Source of the DNA: Acanthaster planci
Lineage: Eukaryota; Echinodermata; Asteroidea; Valvatida; Acanthasteridae
Assembly (NCBI RefSeq): GCF_001949145.1
Contig: NW_019091410.1
Location: 575,789 to 639,788 of the forward strand
DNA: 64,000 nt
Direction: 5' to 3'
Shown: positions 1-11,981 of the stretch, in pieces
How the letters are laid out: the number at the start of each line of letters is the position of its first letter
How positions within the stretch are numbered: position 1 is the first letter of the stretch
Translations under genes and position numbers: made by a program
The notes under the pieces: model-generated
Told to the model about the DNA's origin: nothing
Databases searched by the model: none
Seen by the model: the letters and a program-made list of their open reading frames with translations, nothing else

Positions 1-45
1 CGGTGCGGTAGTAGCAGTCCTCCGTAGAGAAGGGGTTAAAAGCTG
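1..45. repeat. End of a TTAA-type inverted-repeat element (cut by window edge)
   Basis: Read on the minus strand from 42 this is TTAACCCCTTCTCTACGGAG, close to the element ends at 16246 (TTAACCCCTTCACGCCGGGA) and 16434. TTAA followed by CC at the tip is the layout of piggyBac-type elements and their MITEs. The rest lies outside the window. Confidence 0.4.
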
Positions 46-465
46 TCACTGCAGTGAAATCGGTCAATATTTTCTTCAGAATACACACCTTTCCAGACCA
101 AAAAAACTCTGATGTCCTTCCCCTGGAAAGGTCCGCAACTAGGGCAAAATAAAATTGGCATGCTTCCTGCCTCCCTATGTACCCCATTTTGACTGGAAGT
201 GGGGGTGGAAAATGTGAAATTTGAACTTAAAAAATTCGAATGAAGTGTGAAAGAAGTTTAACAGTGCTATGCACGCAACTAGTACCCCATGACGTGTTGT
301 TCATTCCATTTAACGTTGTTTTTAAACAGTCAAAACTTAATGCCGGCGTACGAAATCCGTTTTTAAAAACTTCCCACTTACCCACCTCTTTTCCGATGCT
401 TTGTGATACAAAGAAAAACTGTCTTCTTTTTGGGCCTAATGAAATTTCCACTGGCCTACACTTAC

Positions 466-3400
466 TGGAGGGTCCGTAGGCCATCAAAGACGACTTGCCC
501 AGCTCCTCAACGACCCCCGAGGATGAGTGGGTGCCGTCCCACACGACGTGCATCTTGGAGGACTTACTGCTGCTCCTGTGACCATCTCGCGTGTGATGGT
601 CCCACTGCTGTATGGGTACTTTGTGTAAACAGGAGCAGGTAAGGAGAGATGTTAGCGCAGATGAAGGCACGCAAGGTGCGAACATCCCTTAGACTTCCTG
701 AAAATGCTTTTAAGCCGTTACCATTTATTTTTTTTCAGACTGGAAGTTCTAGCAAATTATTTCCCGAAATGTTGCTCAATTAGGATTATACAAATACAGA
801 ATGGTTGAAGGGGAATCAGTGAGAATTACGGGTAGCAAGGTGCAGTCAGCTTGACTACCTCCCGACGAAAAACTCAAATAAGCCATGCTGTATGAGTTTT
901 ACTACCGTAATTTTCGGAATATAAGCCACCCGGTGTGTAAGCCGCAGGACGCTTAAAAATCCGCAAATTAAGATTTACAGTCGGCGTATAAGCCGCACCG
1001 CAGCGCTGGTGATCTAGCCATGAAGGTGCTGCATGCTGAAGCACTAGTAATGGTTCCATTATAGGCAGACTCCCAATAACTTTAAGAAAAGTGCGAACAA
1101 GTGTCACTATAAAGTGAATTTTAACCACTTCCTGCTGGGGATTCCGGATCCCGACACGTATGCTTTATACGTGTGGCCGGGGTCTCCGAACTCGGACAAA
1201 GGGAACAGAGCCCTGTAACAAAAGACCGTAATCGGAACAAAAGACCAGGCTGCAGGGCATTACCGACATTTTTTTCACTCTCAAAAGTGAAGATAATTCA
1301 GCCTTGTTTTGAAACAGTATACCACGGTTTGGGGCATTTAGAGCGAGCGGATTACCCCCGGGGACAAAAGCGCTCCACCACCGCAGCGATGAGCCACACA
1401 GTACCACTGCATGCTAATCTGGCCCCTATTAAAAAGAGGTCAGCAGCACAATGAGCCAGGTTCGTGAACAAAGGAAAGTTATATAACACCGTACAATCTG
1501 GGCTCTTTTTACAAGGCTGCAGGCCTGGCTGAAATATTCAGGCGTCAACAGATTTTGTCTGTCAGGCTAGAGTGGACACCAGACAGTCCTTCACGTGTTT
1601 GTAAGTGTCCAGTAATTAATGAAGATAGGAATATTTAAAGAATTTTGAAAACAGAAAAAAAAAAGATAAATATCCGGGCTCAGCATCATCAACATTGATA
1701 ACTGCGCAGGCAGGAAGTGATTATGTCTTGAAATGTAATCATTTTTGCAGGGTTAGATGACCGTCCTGCATGGGCCGTGGATCAGCTCTTGGCCTTTTTC
1801 CCAGCAACCTGCAAAAGTTATGCAGTCGGGGACACACAATAAAACTCAAAATCAGTTAGGTCTAAAATAATTTTTTGGTATCTCACTGGGATGATGCCGT
1901 CCGGGTGCGCATCGTTTCTTCTTCCCAGTCGCACAGCGGAATCGGCCAATGACGCACTCCAACATGTTCGTGAATATTTATGAGGTGTATTAAATTTGAA
2001 TCCCTATCTCAAATAAGTGGCCTTTAACACTGACAGATAGCTTCAAGTTCACCTATCAGCTCAATGCTTAATTTGTCACAATGAAATGAACCACTGCAGT
2101 CTAAGTTATAAGAAGCACCTTCAAACACTGCAGTTGTTGGATTCAATTTCACTACTGGTGAAATTTGTACACATGTACATGTATTAGAAATATGTGATCC
2201 TCACCTTCGTATTTGTGCTTTGTGGTGATATCCTCATAATCTCTCGTTCTTTCCTCTCCTTTGTCCACTGATCTGTGTTTCTGTTTCTTCTTCTTCTGCT
2301 TTTTCTTTTCCAGTCGGTATTCCTCGTCTCCGCTGGAGTAATGGAGCAAGGCTTCTTCGTCATCATCCTTGTCTCTGTGTTTCCGGTTCTTCTTTTTCTC
2401 TCGCCGGTGACCGCTTGACGTGTCGTCCCCGTTTAGTCGCGGCGAGCTCTCTGGATATTTGCTGTCCTTATTTGAGTCTCTGTGCCTGTGTTCTTTGTGG
2501 GATTTTGAATGTTTGCTGTCTGAGGTATGTCTGTGTCGGTGGGAATTAATGCGTTTCTTTTTCCTCTTCTCTTGGTGCAGACTTGTGGGGGAATCATCTT
2601 CCAGACGTCGGACTTTCAAAGGGCGGTCCGAACTGCTGCGGTCCTCAGAACTGTGTCGTTTCCTTGATTCCTTGTGGTGTTTTGAACGTTCATGGGAGGA
2701 GCCACGTTCACCTTGAGTCCATTTGTGGCTTGAGGGTCTCTTGTGGAGGTCGTCGGCGTTGAAGACACGCCTGTGCCCGTCGTGTCTGGACGAGGCTTCC
2801 CGGCCCTCGTCGCTGCTGGAATGGCGATTTCGGCAGTGCTTCATTTTCTTCTCCAGCGTCCGTCGGATCAGCGAGTGCCTCTCTTTGTCCTTCCAGTCCT
2901 TGTGCGAGTTTGAATGTTTGTGGCTGGACTCCTCATCCTCTGATTGGCTGTCCAGATGTCTGGAGGGTTTGTATTTGTCGCGGCCATGCACGCCCTTTTT
3001 GTGTTTGTGTTTATCACCAGCTGTTGCGTTGTCATTCAGTAATGGTTCCTCGTGAGCGTTTACCTGCGGCTCCACAACTCGTTCCACCCACTCTTCTTCC
3101 AACTCCATTTCATCCTCCACCTCGAGTTTCTCCTTCTTTTTCTTCTTCTTCTTCTTGTGCTTTTTGGCAGATTTCAGCAAGTCGTCGGACACCGGTTCGG
3201 TCTCTCTCTCCAAACCCTCTGCCGTTTCCTTGTCCGTGCTGCTTTCCAACAAGAGTTCCGATCTGCCAGGGAGGCTGTCATCAGTTGGGCTGGAAAGATG
3301 TTGCTTTTTCTTCTTCTTTTTCTTCTTCACCTGAGTCGCATCTCCAGTGTCTCTCTCCGGTGATGTTTCATTTGGCCCTGAAACTTGTCCTGAAACTTTA

Positions 3401-6400
3401 CCATTTCGGTTCGCTGATCTACCTTGAGGTTGCACTTTCTCGTCGCCTGTTGAGTTATCTAGTGACTCCACTGAAACACTTGATGATTTTATCACAGTAT
3501 CTCGCATACTCGTTGATACTTTCTTTTCCTCTTTGATAAGTGAGAGGTTCTTTTTCAGGTCTTTCTCTTCTGGTGGTTGGTCCTGGATATTGTCGAATTT
3601 GAGGGCTGCTTTGGGCCCTACGAATGTAGTTCTGCACTGTTCTGTGTCGCTCGTGGATTTGTCTGAGTTTACAGATTTAGAAGGGGTGATATTCCAGCCA
3701 AAGACAGCAGCTTCTTTTTTGATCTCTTCAGGGGTTTGCGGGGCGTCTTTCTTCTCCAGGATACTCCACTCGCTGGTGGAGTTGGTGGAAACGTTGCTGT
3801 GCAGGCTGCAGTCGGAGGCTGGGGAGGGTGAGATCTGGGCGTCCGAGTCCACTGCCCGCCAATGAGTGGTGGACTTGAGACGCTGGGCCTGGCCATTGCT
3901 GGTGGTAATGGTCAGCTTGAGCGGGGAGTCCGGCTTGCGGATGGCCGTCAAGTTCATGCTGTTGGCCAGGCCGGCCTTCTTTAGGTGGGTGGGCGAGAAA
4001 TGCGAGCCGTCGGACGGCGTTTTTGCAGCTGCTGGGGGTTTCATGGGCATGATGTCCACTGAGTTCTCCTTGAGTTTGCTCGGAGTGCTATCTCCCGGAA
4101 TCTCTTTGGTCCTCGGTCCCGATGAATCCTTGGTGGATTTATCGGGAGTTTTTACTGTCCCAGCATCTCCAGCTGGTGTCATTGACAACTCCGCCACGAC
4201 CTGGTCGTAATTGGTGTCCGAATCACTTGAAGAATTGGAATCCTCGGCCGTGTATGGGACAAGACCAGACCCACTCGGTGCTTTGCAGATGCCGTTGGTG
4301 TTGGAAGCGTCCTGGGTCGGTCTGGCCTTGGGTCTAACCAGCCCTGCCAGGTGTTTCAGCGAGTCCTTGGCGGGGGTTGTTGGTGAGCTGAGCGCGGGTG
4401 GCGAAGTGGGGCTAGGTCTGTTGGGCGAGAAGACCGTTGTGGCAGCCGGCTGGTCCGATTGGGCTTGCCTAGTGGCATCCCCTGACCCGGCTACGACGGG
4501 GGTCTTGGTGGCCGGTCCCCCAGGTGCAGCAGTAGGGGACTGCTTTTTCGCGACTGTCATGGACTGTCCCTGTGAACCTGCGGTGGCCGGCCCAGACGCT
4601 TTGGGCCGGAACTGGAAAGAGAGTTTCGGCCGCTGGTTGGACGGAGGGACCATCTTGGGAAGGTGATGCCTTGCCTCCTGCTGCGGTTGTTGCTGCGGTG
4701 TCTGCTCCGATTGCTGCGGCCGGAATGTCTGATGCGGTCGCTTCTGCTTGTCCTCACTGATAACCGTCGGCTTGAATCCGGCGTTATGAAGCTGCATGGG
4801 TGTGGTGCTGGTTGAGGGTCTCGGCACGGGCGTGCCGACGGGGCCGTTGAAGAGTGACTGGGGCCTGCTCATCGTTGTGGCTGGCTTGGGGCTGTTAGTC
4901 TGCATCACATCCCGTTTGGTCTACCGTGAGAAAAATCAATTCAGATGTAAACCAGACGTGGGCAAGTTAAAAACCTAAAGCAGTTCTTCGTTCTCACCCA
5001 ACAGTCTAGATTTGTCAAAATACTTGTTCACGTCTGCAGATGCAGTTGGATAATTTAAAGAAGTATAGAGCACAGATCAAATTACACAAGGGCAATTCTT
5101 GTCTACTTCTTGGCTGGCAGGAATTGATTAAGTCATCTGGTCTCCTTGGCAGTTGATAAAACTGTCAAGAGGGCAAGGTAAATGTAACAAGAGAGAAAGG
5201 GATACAATTTCAAGAAGGCAGTGCAACTTTGGAAGAGTGGCCTAAGTGTTTAGTAGGTGAAACACTGATCCCTCAGGTGTTCTTGCCGTTACATTGATGA
5301 TAAGAAGGGCCAATAAAAATCTTCATTTTCCTAGCAGTGCCCAGCGCCACCCACCTCACTCCCGTTCATGGGTGACTTGAAGCCGCCCTTGCGGATGTAG
5401 AAGAGGAGGTAGGCGTTCTGGTTCAGGACCCGCTGTAGGCTGACCTGGCTGACAAAGGCATCGTTCATGCAGTACCAGCTCTGGTTGGCCGCCTTGACAA
5501 AGCAGTAGTAGTGGCCGGAGTTGCAGGAGGCGCCCTCGTGCTTCAGGACTGCGTACAGCTCGTACATGATTGGCTCACCCTGAGGGTCAAATACGAATGA
5601 CCCATGAAGTGTAAAAATAAACCAAGTTCTGTAATACACGATGGTCCACTGCAGGAAACCCTGAGCGTATGGCACTTTAATGCCATAAAATATGACATAA
5701 AATATTACAAAACTTAGCAGTCAACACGAAAAAGCACACTCTCTTCCTCAGTGCAACTGTCGCAATCATAACACACGTATACAGTTCTGTTCCTAACTCC
5801 TGGAAAAGCTTTTTAAGAACAATTTTGTTACAAGAGCAGCTTAATAATAAACAATGGGACAAAAAGTTAATTCACCAGACAGGTATTTATCCAGTTCATA
5901 AGAGTAATGTCACTTCAGTTTAAACCACGCCCACTGCACACATGCACTGCACATCGGGTTACATGCATTGATCGCCGTTCACATGGAACCGGAAGTTAAC
6001 TCGCAACTTCTGCCATCGTCCGATGGGAGTCTGCGAATCGTGGCGCATCAGCCTTTGCGACGAAGTCACTTACGAACCAGATAAAGCTCATGTATGGGTT
6101 TCACTATAACGACCTTTGACCCTTGTTCCCAGGAGCAAAAAAAGACAATACTTTAATAGTTCTCTTTGCTGCTATTTTTAGCCCACTTTTAACCCAACAA
6201 GAAGTTCAAAAACACCAACTGTCTCCGTCTTCACAAGTGTTTATTTTACTCCTTACTGGGGAGAAGCAATTAACAGTATAAATTTCTGTGGTAGGATGGT
6301 GCTTTGTAGGATGGCTCTGTAGAGGTGCTGGTCATTGTTCCATCTTGCCATTCACTGGCTTTTTGGAGCATATTATTTTTTTAAAGCCGTCACCTGTTTG

Positions 6401-9400
6401 CTGTAGTGCCATGTCAATTGTTTTATGTTTATGTTTTTAATGTAATTAATATTTTTGGTTTAAAGGCCAGTGGAAAAGTGTAATAAAATAAAATAAATAG
6501 TGACGAGGTATCTTGCCCGAAGAAAGACAAATTGCAATCCCACTATTAGGGCTTGAACTGCTGATCTGCAGAATTTGCCACGAGATTTTGAGTTTCTTGA
6601 TCCAGATGACACATGAGTGGATAATGAGCAGCCCGAATGTTAACTGAGTTCAGACTATTCTCACCTTTGGGTCACTCATGTAAGACCTTAGATTGAGGTG
6701 CTCTGGGTATGTTAGATCTTTTTTGATCTTCCCCATACCGAGTATTATCTGAGTTTTGAGTATGCTCACCTTTGGGTCACTCATGTAGGACCTCATATTG
6801 AGGTGCTCTGGGTATGTTAGATCTTCATTGATCTTCCCCATACTGAGTATTATCAGAGTTTTGAGTATACTCACCTTTATGTCCCTCATGTTAGACATCA
6901 GATTGAGGCACTCTGGGTATGTTAGATTTTTATTGATCTTCCCCATACTGAGTATTATCTGAGTTTTGAGTATTCTCACCTTTGGGTCACTCATGTAGGG
7001 CCTCAGATTGAGGTGCTCTGGATAGCTTAGATCTTTGTTGATCTTCCCCATACTGAATCGGTTGAACTCAAACCTGAGAAAAAAATCAATTCTGCATTAC
7101 AACTGGCCAATTTGGGGCTGGGCACATTACCAATTTTCAACATAATGTACACAATCATGTAGTGTCTATGACAGAAGAACAGATCCAATAGCATGTAGGT
7201 GCTTTTTTATGCATAAAGGTGCATTCGTCTGTACACGTAGGTGCAGTCTTCATGCACATAGGTTTGCCATTTCCTGCATGCAGGTGCATTCTTCTGTTTG
7301 AAAGGCACTCCAGGCTTGTGCACATTCTGGCAAAAATTGAAAACGCATTTACTTTTTACTTCTAACTGCATAATTAATGAACAAAGCCCACATCGCAAGT
7401 GGCTAGCTTCTCTCAAAAATAAAAAGAAAATTGGCAGTTTGACAGCATTAGATGGCTGCTTCCGTACCTCTTTAGACAGAGAGTGAGCACGGCTGGGACT
7501 CGCTGAATGGTAAACCTCTTCTGGGCTTTGACTTTGCGATTACACCTACAAATGACAGGATCAAAAGAGTATATACCATATCGACGAAAATGTGACACTT
7601 GGTTTGTATTCAGTAACTCACACTAAATGCTACGATGTGCAAACTGTGGTTGACCATACGCACAAGCTGATCGATGCTCGTATGGTCTGGGTGCTCACTT
7701 ACTTCTTGCAGTGATAGAGATTCTCTCCGTCCAGCATCTCTGGCCGGATCAGTCTCTCCAGGGCCTTGGTCACTGATGGCGCTTGCTGTAGAGACGTCGA
7801 GAAATGATGCAAAAGAGTCAAGTGCTAAGGAGGGACATGGAACATAAGAAGTATTCCAAATACCAAACAGTTTGTGAAATGAAAGAAGATTCCTTGAAAG
7901 CTAGTCTTAAACTTTTAAGGCTTTCTGGAAAGCAATTGAAAAGAATGCAAATTAAAGACTTTGCAATTACAGGCCTTCTGTGTCAGGCAGTTTTATTTTC
8001 ATTATTATTAATTATTGTTGATGAAAAAGCAGGATTCCTCGAAAACACCCATAAGCCCAAAGAAACCTGTAGAGAGGAGATAATGAGAAGCAGTTACAGT
8101 TTTAAGGGTGAGAGGAAAACCCCAGAAGAATGTTCTGGGTAGAACCCATGAAATCAGGTAGGGACTGAAAAGCCAATCCACAAGTGGACTGAGCCAGGTC
8201 GCTGACATGAAAGATAAGGAAAGAAACACTACACTGGTTTGACCCCCAATTCTGATAAATGGGTTGTAGGATCCACAGACAGATTTGTCACTTTTGGAAT
8301 ATTCAAGACTTAATGGGTCACTGATCCACTCTTGGATGTATTAAAATTTTGGAAAGGAACCCTTCTGAAAGCTCCTAAATCTGACAGCAAGCAAGATACT
8401 AATGAACATTGCTTGAACAATACTTGAATTTCTAGGGGCATCAAGTCATAAAGAAACAGTGGCTGGCCTGTATTTTCCTCAATCCTATGAAATCTTACAA
8501 AACTTGGTGGGATTTGAAGGATCTGGGAGGAAAGGTCACAAAAACAGACAGAAAACATACGACTCACTCCAAATGTGTTAGGTCTCTACAACTGTGCGAA
8601 GAATCTTACCTTTATATCCAATCCGATATCCAGGAAAGGGTCAAATGTGTCCGACTTGGTTTGACAGACTGAACATATTACTGCCGGGGGGAAAAGAAGC
8701 TTTCAAATTCAATACACCATCAAATAAAATACAGTTTATGCTCGGGAAGACAAATGAAATGGCTTGAGTTTAATATTACACAACATGAACATTTTAACAA
8801 GGTAACATCTGGTAGCCGTGAAATGAATTGTTTGTGAAAAAAAATCTTTATGAGAGAAACGGTAAATCATGTAATTGTAATATTTGTCTGTTCCCCAGAT
8901 AATAGTCTGTTTCCACTGAGCTTTAACAGTAACTCTCCTTAGTCCTCCAAAATCCTTTGGGCGGTTTCGGAGGATTTTGGAGGATTGAGGGTGAATGGCT
9001 AAGTGCACGGTTGATGTCGAAGGATGCCATGAGTGAAGGTCGTGGGTTAGACCTTGTGTTGTTCTTGGTCAGTCCTGTGTAAATTCGGCCCGATATTTCT
9101 CTTGAATCAACCACACTGCTCAAGAATGCCATTTGCACTGCCTCAACATAATGACAGGACTTGCCAGAGGATTTTGAAGGATTGAGGCAGTAGGCAGACC
9201 TCCAAGTGACATTTTCAAGAAATGTTGGAGGATTTTGAAGGACTAAGGGAGAATTCAATTTTTTCACTCCCCCGAATTGGAGGATTCTGGAGGATTGAGG
9301 AGGGTCCCTAGCAAAAAGGCCGAGAATCTTAGGCTGTTTCCGAAATATGCTTCCAGAGCTATGGCTATGTCTACTGTCAGCGCACCTCTGCATATTTTCA

Positions 9401-11968
9401 ATGGAGCAACGACCTTGACCTAGCCCTAGAACAACAGATTCGGATGCAGCCTTACTTTGCACAAAAGCTGCCCCTCAAAGTCTAGTCTCCTCCTCCATAA
9501 AGGGAACCTTACCTCGACTCCTGTAGTAGCCACTGAAGATTTGATACACCAGACTGGTCTCCTTGCTGTACTTATCCAACCTGGAAACCAAAGTGGGTTT
9601 GATTTTCATTGACGTATTTACAACTTGAGGTGTTTCATAGCAACTTCTCACTATGTTGGAAATACAGCAGTGCTGGGAGGATTAATCTTGGGCACTGCTA
9701 AAGGACGTGTTGCGTGCATGCACTGATATGGGCATAGAACTGGCAGGGATAGCACAAACAATATTTTCAACGGAATGTGCACAGAGCCACAACATCTTTG
9801 ACATAAAGGGATGCACCAGATCATGAAATGGTATTTGTAAGTCTGACATCTGATCGTACTGACAGGCCTATCTGGCTGAACACTCACTTGTCAAATCCGT
9901 TAATGCAGGATTTCTGCATGGCCTCGATGAGCAAGCGCAGGAACTCGTGGGCGTCCTCCTGTCTGCCTATGTGCATGTGCTTGGCAAAGTCTGTGATAGG
10001 GAAATGCAATGGGCATGAATGCATTCAGTCTCGCACCAACAAGCTACTGGTGGGTACCTTCAACAGCATCTATGAAAACTGAAGGTCAATTTGAAGGAGG
10101 CATTTTCAAATACTCGTGACTGAATTCCTTACTTCAGCTTCTGGAAGACTTCTGTGGCACACAATGCTGTGTGCTCGCAGCATTTCTTGTGTGAGGCAAT
10201 TCTGCGACATTTTCTTCTTTTTTGAATGGAAACATAGCCCACAACTGTACATAAACAGGAGAATTACATACATTAGATTGGGGAGTTGGGCTGGGTGCAA
10301 GGGCCACAGATGAATCTGAGGTTTGAGAAGTGGCCAAGGCTAGGTTCTGGACTCACGTTTGAGTTTATGGAGTATGACCATCGGCCGGATGGCCTGACCA
10401 TTTTGTTGGTGGTTGAAGGTCCGATGGACGTGGTTACACAGCTCACACATGATGCAGAACCCAAGCTCACGACCTGTTGAGGTCAACGGTTCAGGTTAGA
10501 AGTGACAAAGGCTAGGTATTGTTCAGAGGCCAAGAGACACTCTGCTATAACATGTGGCATAGATGTGACAAAGAAATGACTTTCTGGACTTACACTCATT
10601 CTTGTGCTGATGTGTAAGGAGGTAATTGGTCAGCGGTGGTGTGTAGGTCAGGCACTGCAGCGTTGCATTCAGGAAACAGGTGTTGCCCATGTTAATGAGG
10701 CCCGGCCCCACCCGCTGACAACGCTGCCAGGCCAGCATGATCTTATCCGACGGGTAAAGGATCTTCTTGGGGGCTGGGATGCCATCATGTCTCATCTCAA
10801 CTTGACCATTCATTTGACCTGGGGGGGGGAATATAAAAATTGAAACACATGGTATATTCGCTGAACAGCTTAAAGTCTTCCACTTTTGATATGGTTTGCG
10901 TACAGTCTAAGGAGTCAGCGGTATCCCCTCATCTTGCTTTATGTTTCAAAGCCCATAAAGCAATTTGAGACAAGTAGAAATATTGTACTGGAAAGTGAGG
11001 GGCCACATGCAAAAACTCTAAAACAGCTGGCAAAAAAAATGGATTTAAAAAGTTCCCATATTCTATAAAAATCTGAAATTCAGAGTAAACAAAAAAGGCT
11101 GAAATCAGCTAAAAAACAGTGACAGTGACAAGTGTACTGCTAAAGTAAGCATAATTATATTTGGCAAAACAGATGCCTCGTGGTAAGAAATTTCAACATT
11201 CCTTTCAAAGTTTGTCAGTTCGAAGAAAAAAAAGTTATCATGGCCCCCAAGTGGGACCAAGGGAAGGCACAATTTTCCTGGTAATGGAGGCTCCTTTGGT
11301 GGGAACTACACTTTGCTGGTTTGCAAACAACTTTGAAATGCAAGCCTTAACTCTAACCCTGCTAAAAGCAGCAGAATGCACCAGAGGTAAAAAGTTGTTG
11401 CAAGTTGGTGCATTTAGCAGGCAACACAAGTCTTCTGGTGGTATGCATTCTGGTGCCTTTAGCAGGGTCCTTGGCAAATACCCCTTGGGGGTTAGGGTTA
11501 AGGACCCATCGCTACCAACAGCACCAACAATTCCCACCAACCAACGAGGAGGTGCTTTTGCTCAAAGCAGATTGCATGCATAGGAACAAAATGATGATAC
11601 CTATGTGGAACTAGTTCAATGGTTGCAGAGGAAATTCCCCCTGCAAACGCTTCTGAAACAAGTATGGACTTACTGTGGTTGTTGCTGGATGCGGACCTCG
11701 ACTCTTCTGCCTCTGGCTGGCTGGGGTTCAGTGCCACATACTTCACGCGGAGGTTCTGCAGCTGGAAAGAGACGTCCCTCTCGGCCTGGTGGAAGTCGAT
11801 GCTCTTGTGCAGCACCTGCTTGGAGGAGGCCACCAGGTGCTGGTCTAGGTCCAGCTCGGTACCAGACTGCTGTTCTGCAGCCTCCCTAGGCTGCGGGTCC
11901 GCGGCTGTACCACTACCAGGGATGCAGGTTTTCAGAAGGCCCCTTTTAAGGGTTTGGTCAATCGTCAT
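466..11968 (-). CDS. USP36: USP36/USP42-like ubiquitin carboxyl-terminal hydrolase (C-terminal end outside window)
   Basis: Cysteine protease of the C19 family; in vertebrates USP36 is a nucleolar deubiquitinase. Coding exons read on the minus strand: 11968-11674, 10818-10594, 10473-10357, 9990-9888, 9580-9513, 8680-8610, 7785-7703, 7545-7468, 7073-6980, 5579-5355, 4920-2205, 618-466. Phases agree across all of them, giving about 1409 residues before the missing end. The Cys box ([13 protein letters not shown]) is in the second exon, QEDAHEFLR in the fourth, a CxxC zinc pair (CSVC, then CKKC) in exons 6-8, and the His box (GHYYCFVK) plus WYCMNDAFV in the tenth. The start MTIDQTLK lies just after an acceptor and matches the vertebrate start MPIVDKLK. 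The last visible exon carries VVWDG and [14 protein letters not shown], like the USP36 C-terminus, and ends in phase 1 at a GTAAGT donor, so more coding lies to the left. USP42 is the alternative name; the C-terminal motif favours USP36. Confidence 0.9.
623..2204. other. USP36 intron with degenerate mobile-element sequence
   Basis: This is the last USP36 intron visible. At 905-1010 is a repeated TATAAGCCGC word (three related copies, the first after TTTTCGGAA), a signature of a widespread non-autonomous element. At 1121 TTAACCACTTCCTGCTGGGG is roughly mirrored by GCAGGCAGGAAGTGATTAT ending near 1722, so a degenerate TTAA-type element may span 1121-1722. A short hairpin, ACGTATGCTTTATACGT, lies at 1155-1171. 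No coding potential was seen in the intervening sequence. Confidence 0.4.
2205..4920 (-). CDS. USP36: USP36 large exon: basic, low-complexity C-terminal region
   Basis: A single exon of about 905 codons follows the catalytic domain. It starts [13 protein letters not shown]. The first half is rich in Pro, Ser, Thr and Gln; the second half is a run of Lys/His/Arg/Ser clusters with several poly-lysine tracts of seven to nine residues (near 3140-3170 and 3305-3335 on the plus strand). Such tracts are typical nuclear or nucleolar targeting signals, which fits the known nucleolar location of USP36; the location here is inference. The reading frame runs past the donor AAATACGAAG|GTGAGG for 15 more codons, so the exon could end at a stop near 2152 if the intron is retained. 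Long ORFs on the plus strand over this exon are shadows. Confidence 0.85.
5908..6075. repeat. Dispersed repeat, copy 1
   Basis: Begins TGTCACTTCAGTTTAAACCA followed by CGCCCA and ends near CGAAGTCACTTACGA. A second, inverted copy is at 39015-39160 (GGGCGTGGTTTAAACTGAAG at one end, GTAAGTGACTTCGTC at the other). The middles have diverged but both contain a GGAACCGG or CCGGTTCC word at a similar distance. Both copies sit in introns. Short length and CACTT at both ends suggest a non-autonomous inverted-repeat element. Confidence 0.6.
6650..7060 (-). repeat. Four tandem 105-bp copies of a USP36 catalytic exon part plus its splice donor
   Basis: The unit encodes, on the minus strand, [17 protein letters not shown], then PYMSDPK, followed by a GTGAG donor and a 33-nt linker. 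Units repeat at 105-bp spacing with donors after 6980, 6875, 6770 and 6665. All four copies stay open in one frame (35 codons each). Only the copy nearest the acceptor at 7074 has the full upstream part FEFNRFS. It is also the only one with the family-typical RPYMS; the others read MSNM or RSYM. The next exon (5579) joins in phase 0 from any of the four donors. The simplest reading is that the first donor is used and the others are intronic, but any copy number is possible without a frame change. Confidence 0.85.
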
Positions 11969-11981
11969 CACTGGACGGGAA

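Noticed and set aside
1-42. Possible last USP36 exon at the left edge (acceptor-like CTGCAG on the minus strand and an open frame)
   Set aside because: The sequence is TTAACCCCTTCTCTACGG, matching mobile-element ends at 16246 and 16434, and the translation does not resemble the USP36 C-terminus.
2420-4760. Several plus-strand ORFs of 60-208 residues
   Set aside because: Antisense shadows of the large USP36 exon, whose biased composition removes stops on the other strand.
5355-5360. USP36 exon 10 donor at AACGGGA|GTGAGG
   Set aside because: It gives phase 1 and a stop in the next exon; the donor AGTGAG|GTGGGT five bases on gives phase 0 and an open frame.
8935-9320. Scattered GGAGGATTTTGGAGGATTGAGG words as an organised array
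   Set aside because: Copies are irregularly spaced and diverged; a low-grade repeat in a USP36 intron with no clear unit.
11288-11552. Weak inverted repeat (TTTGGTGGGAACTAC against CCCACCAACCAACG)
   Set aside because: Many mismatches and indels; at most an old element in a USP36 intron.
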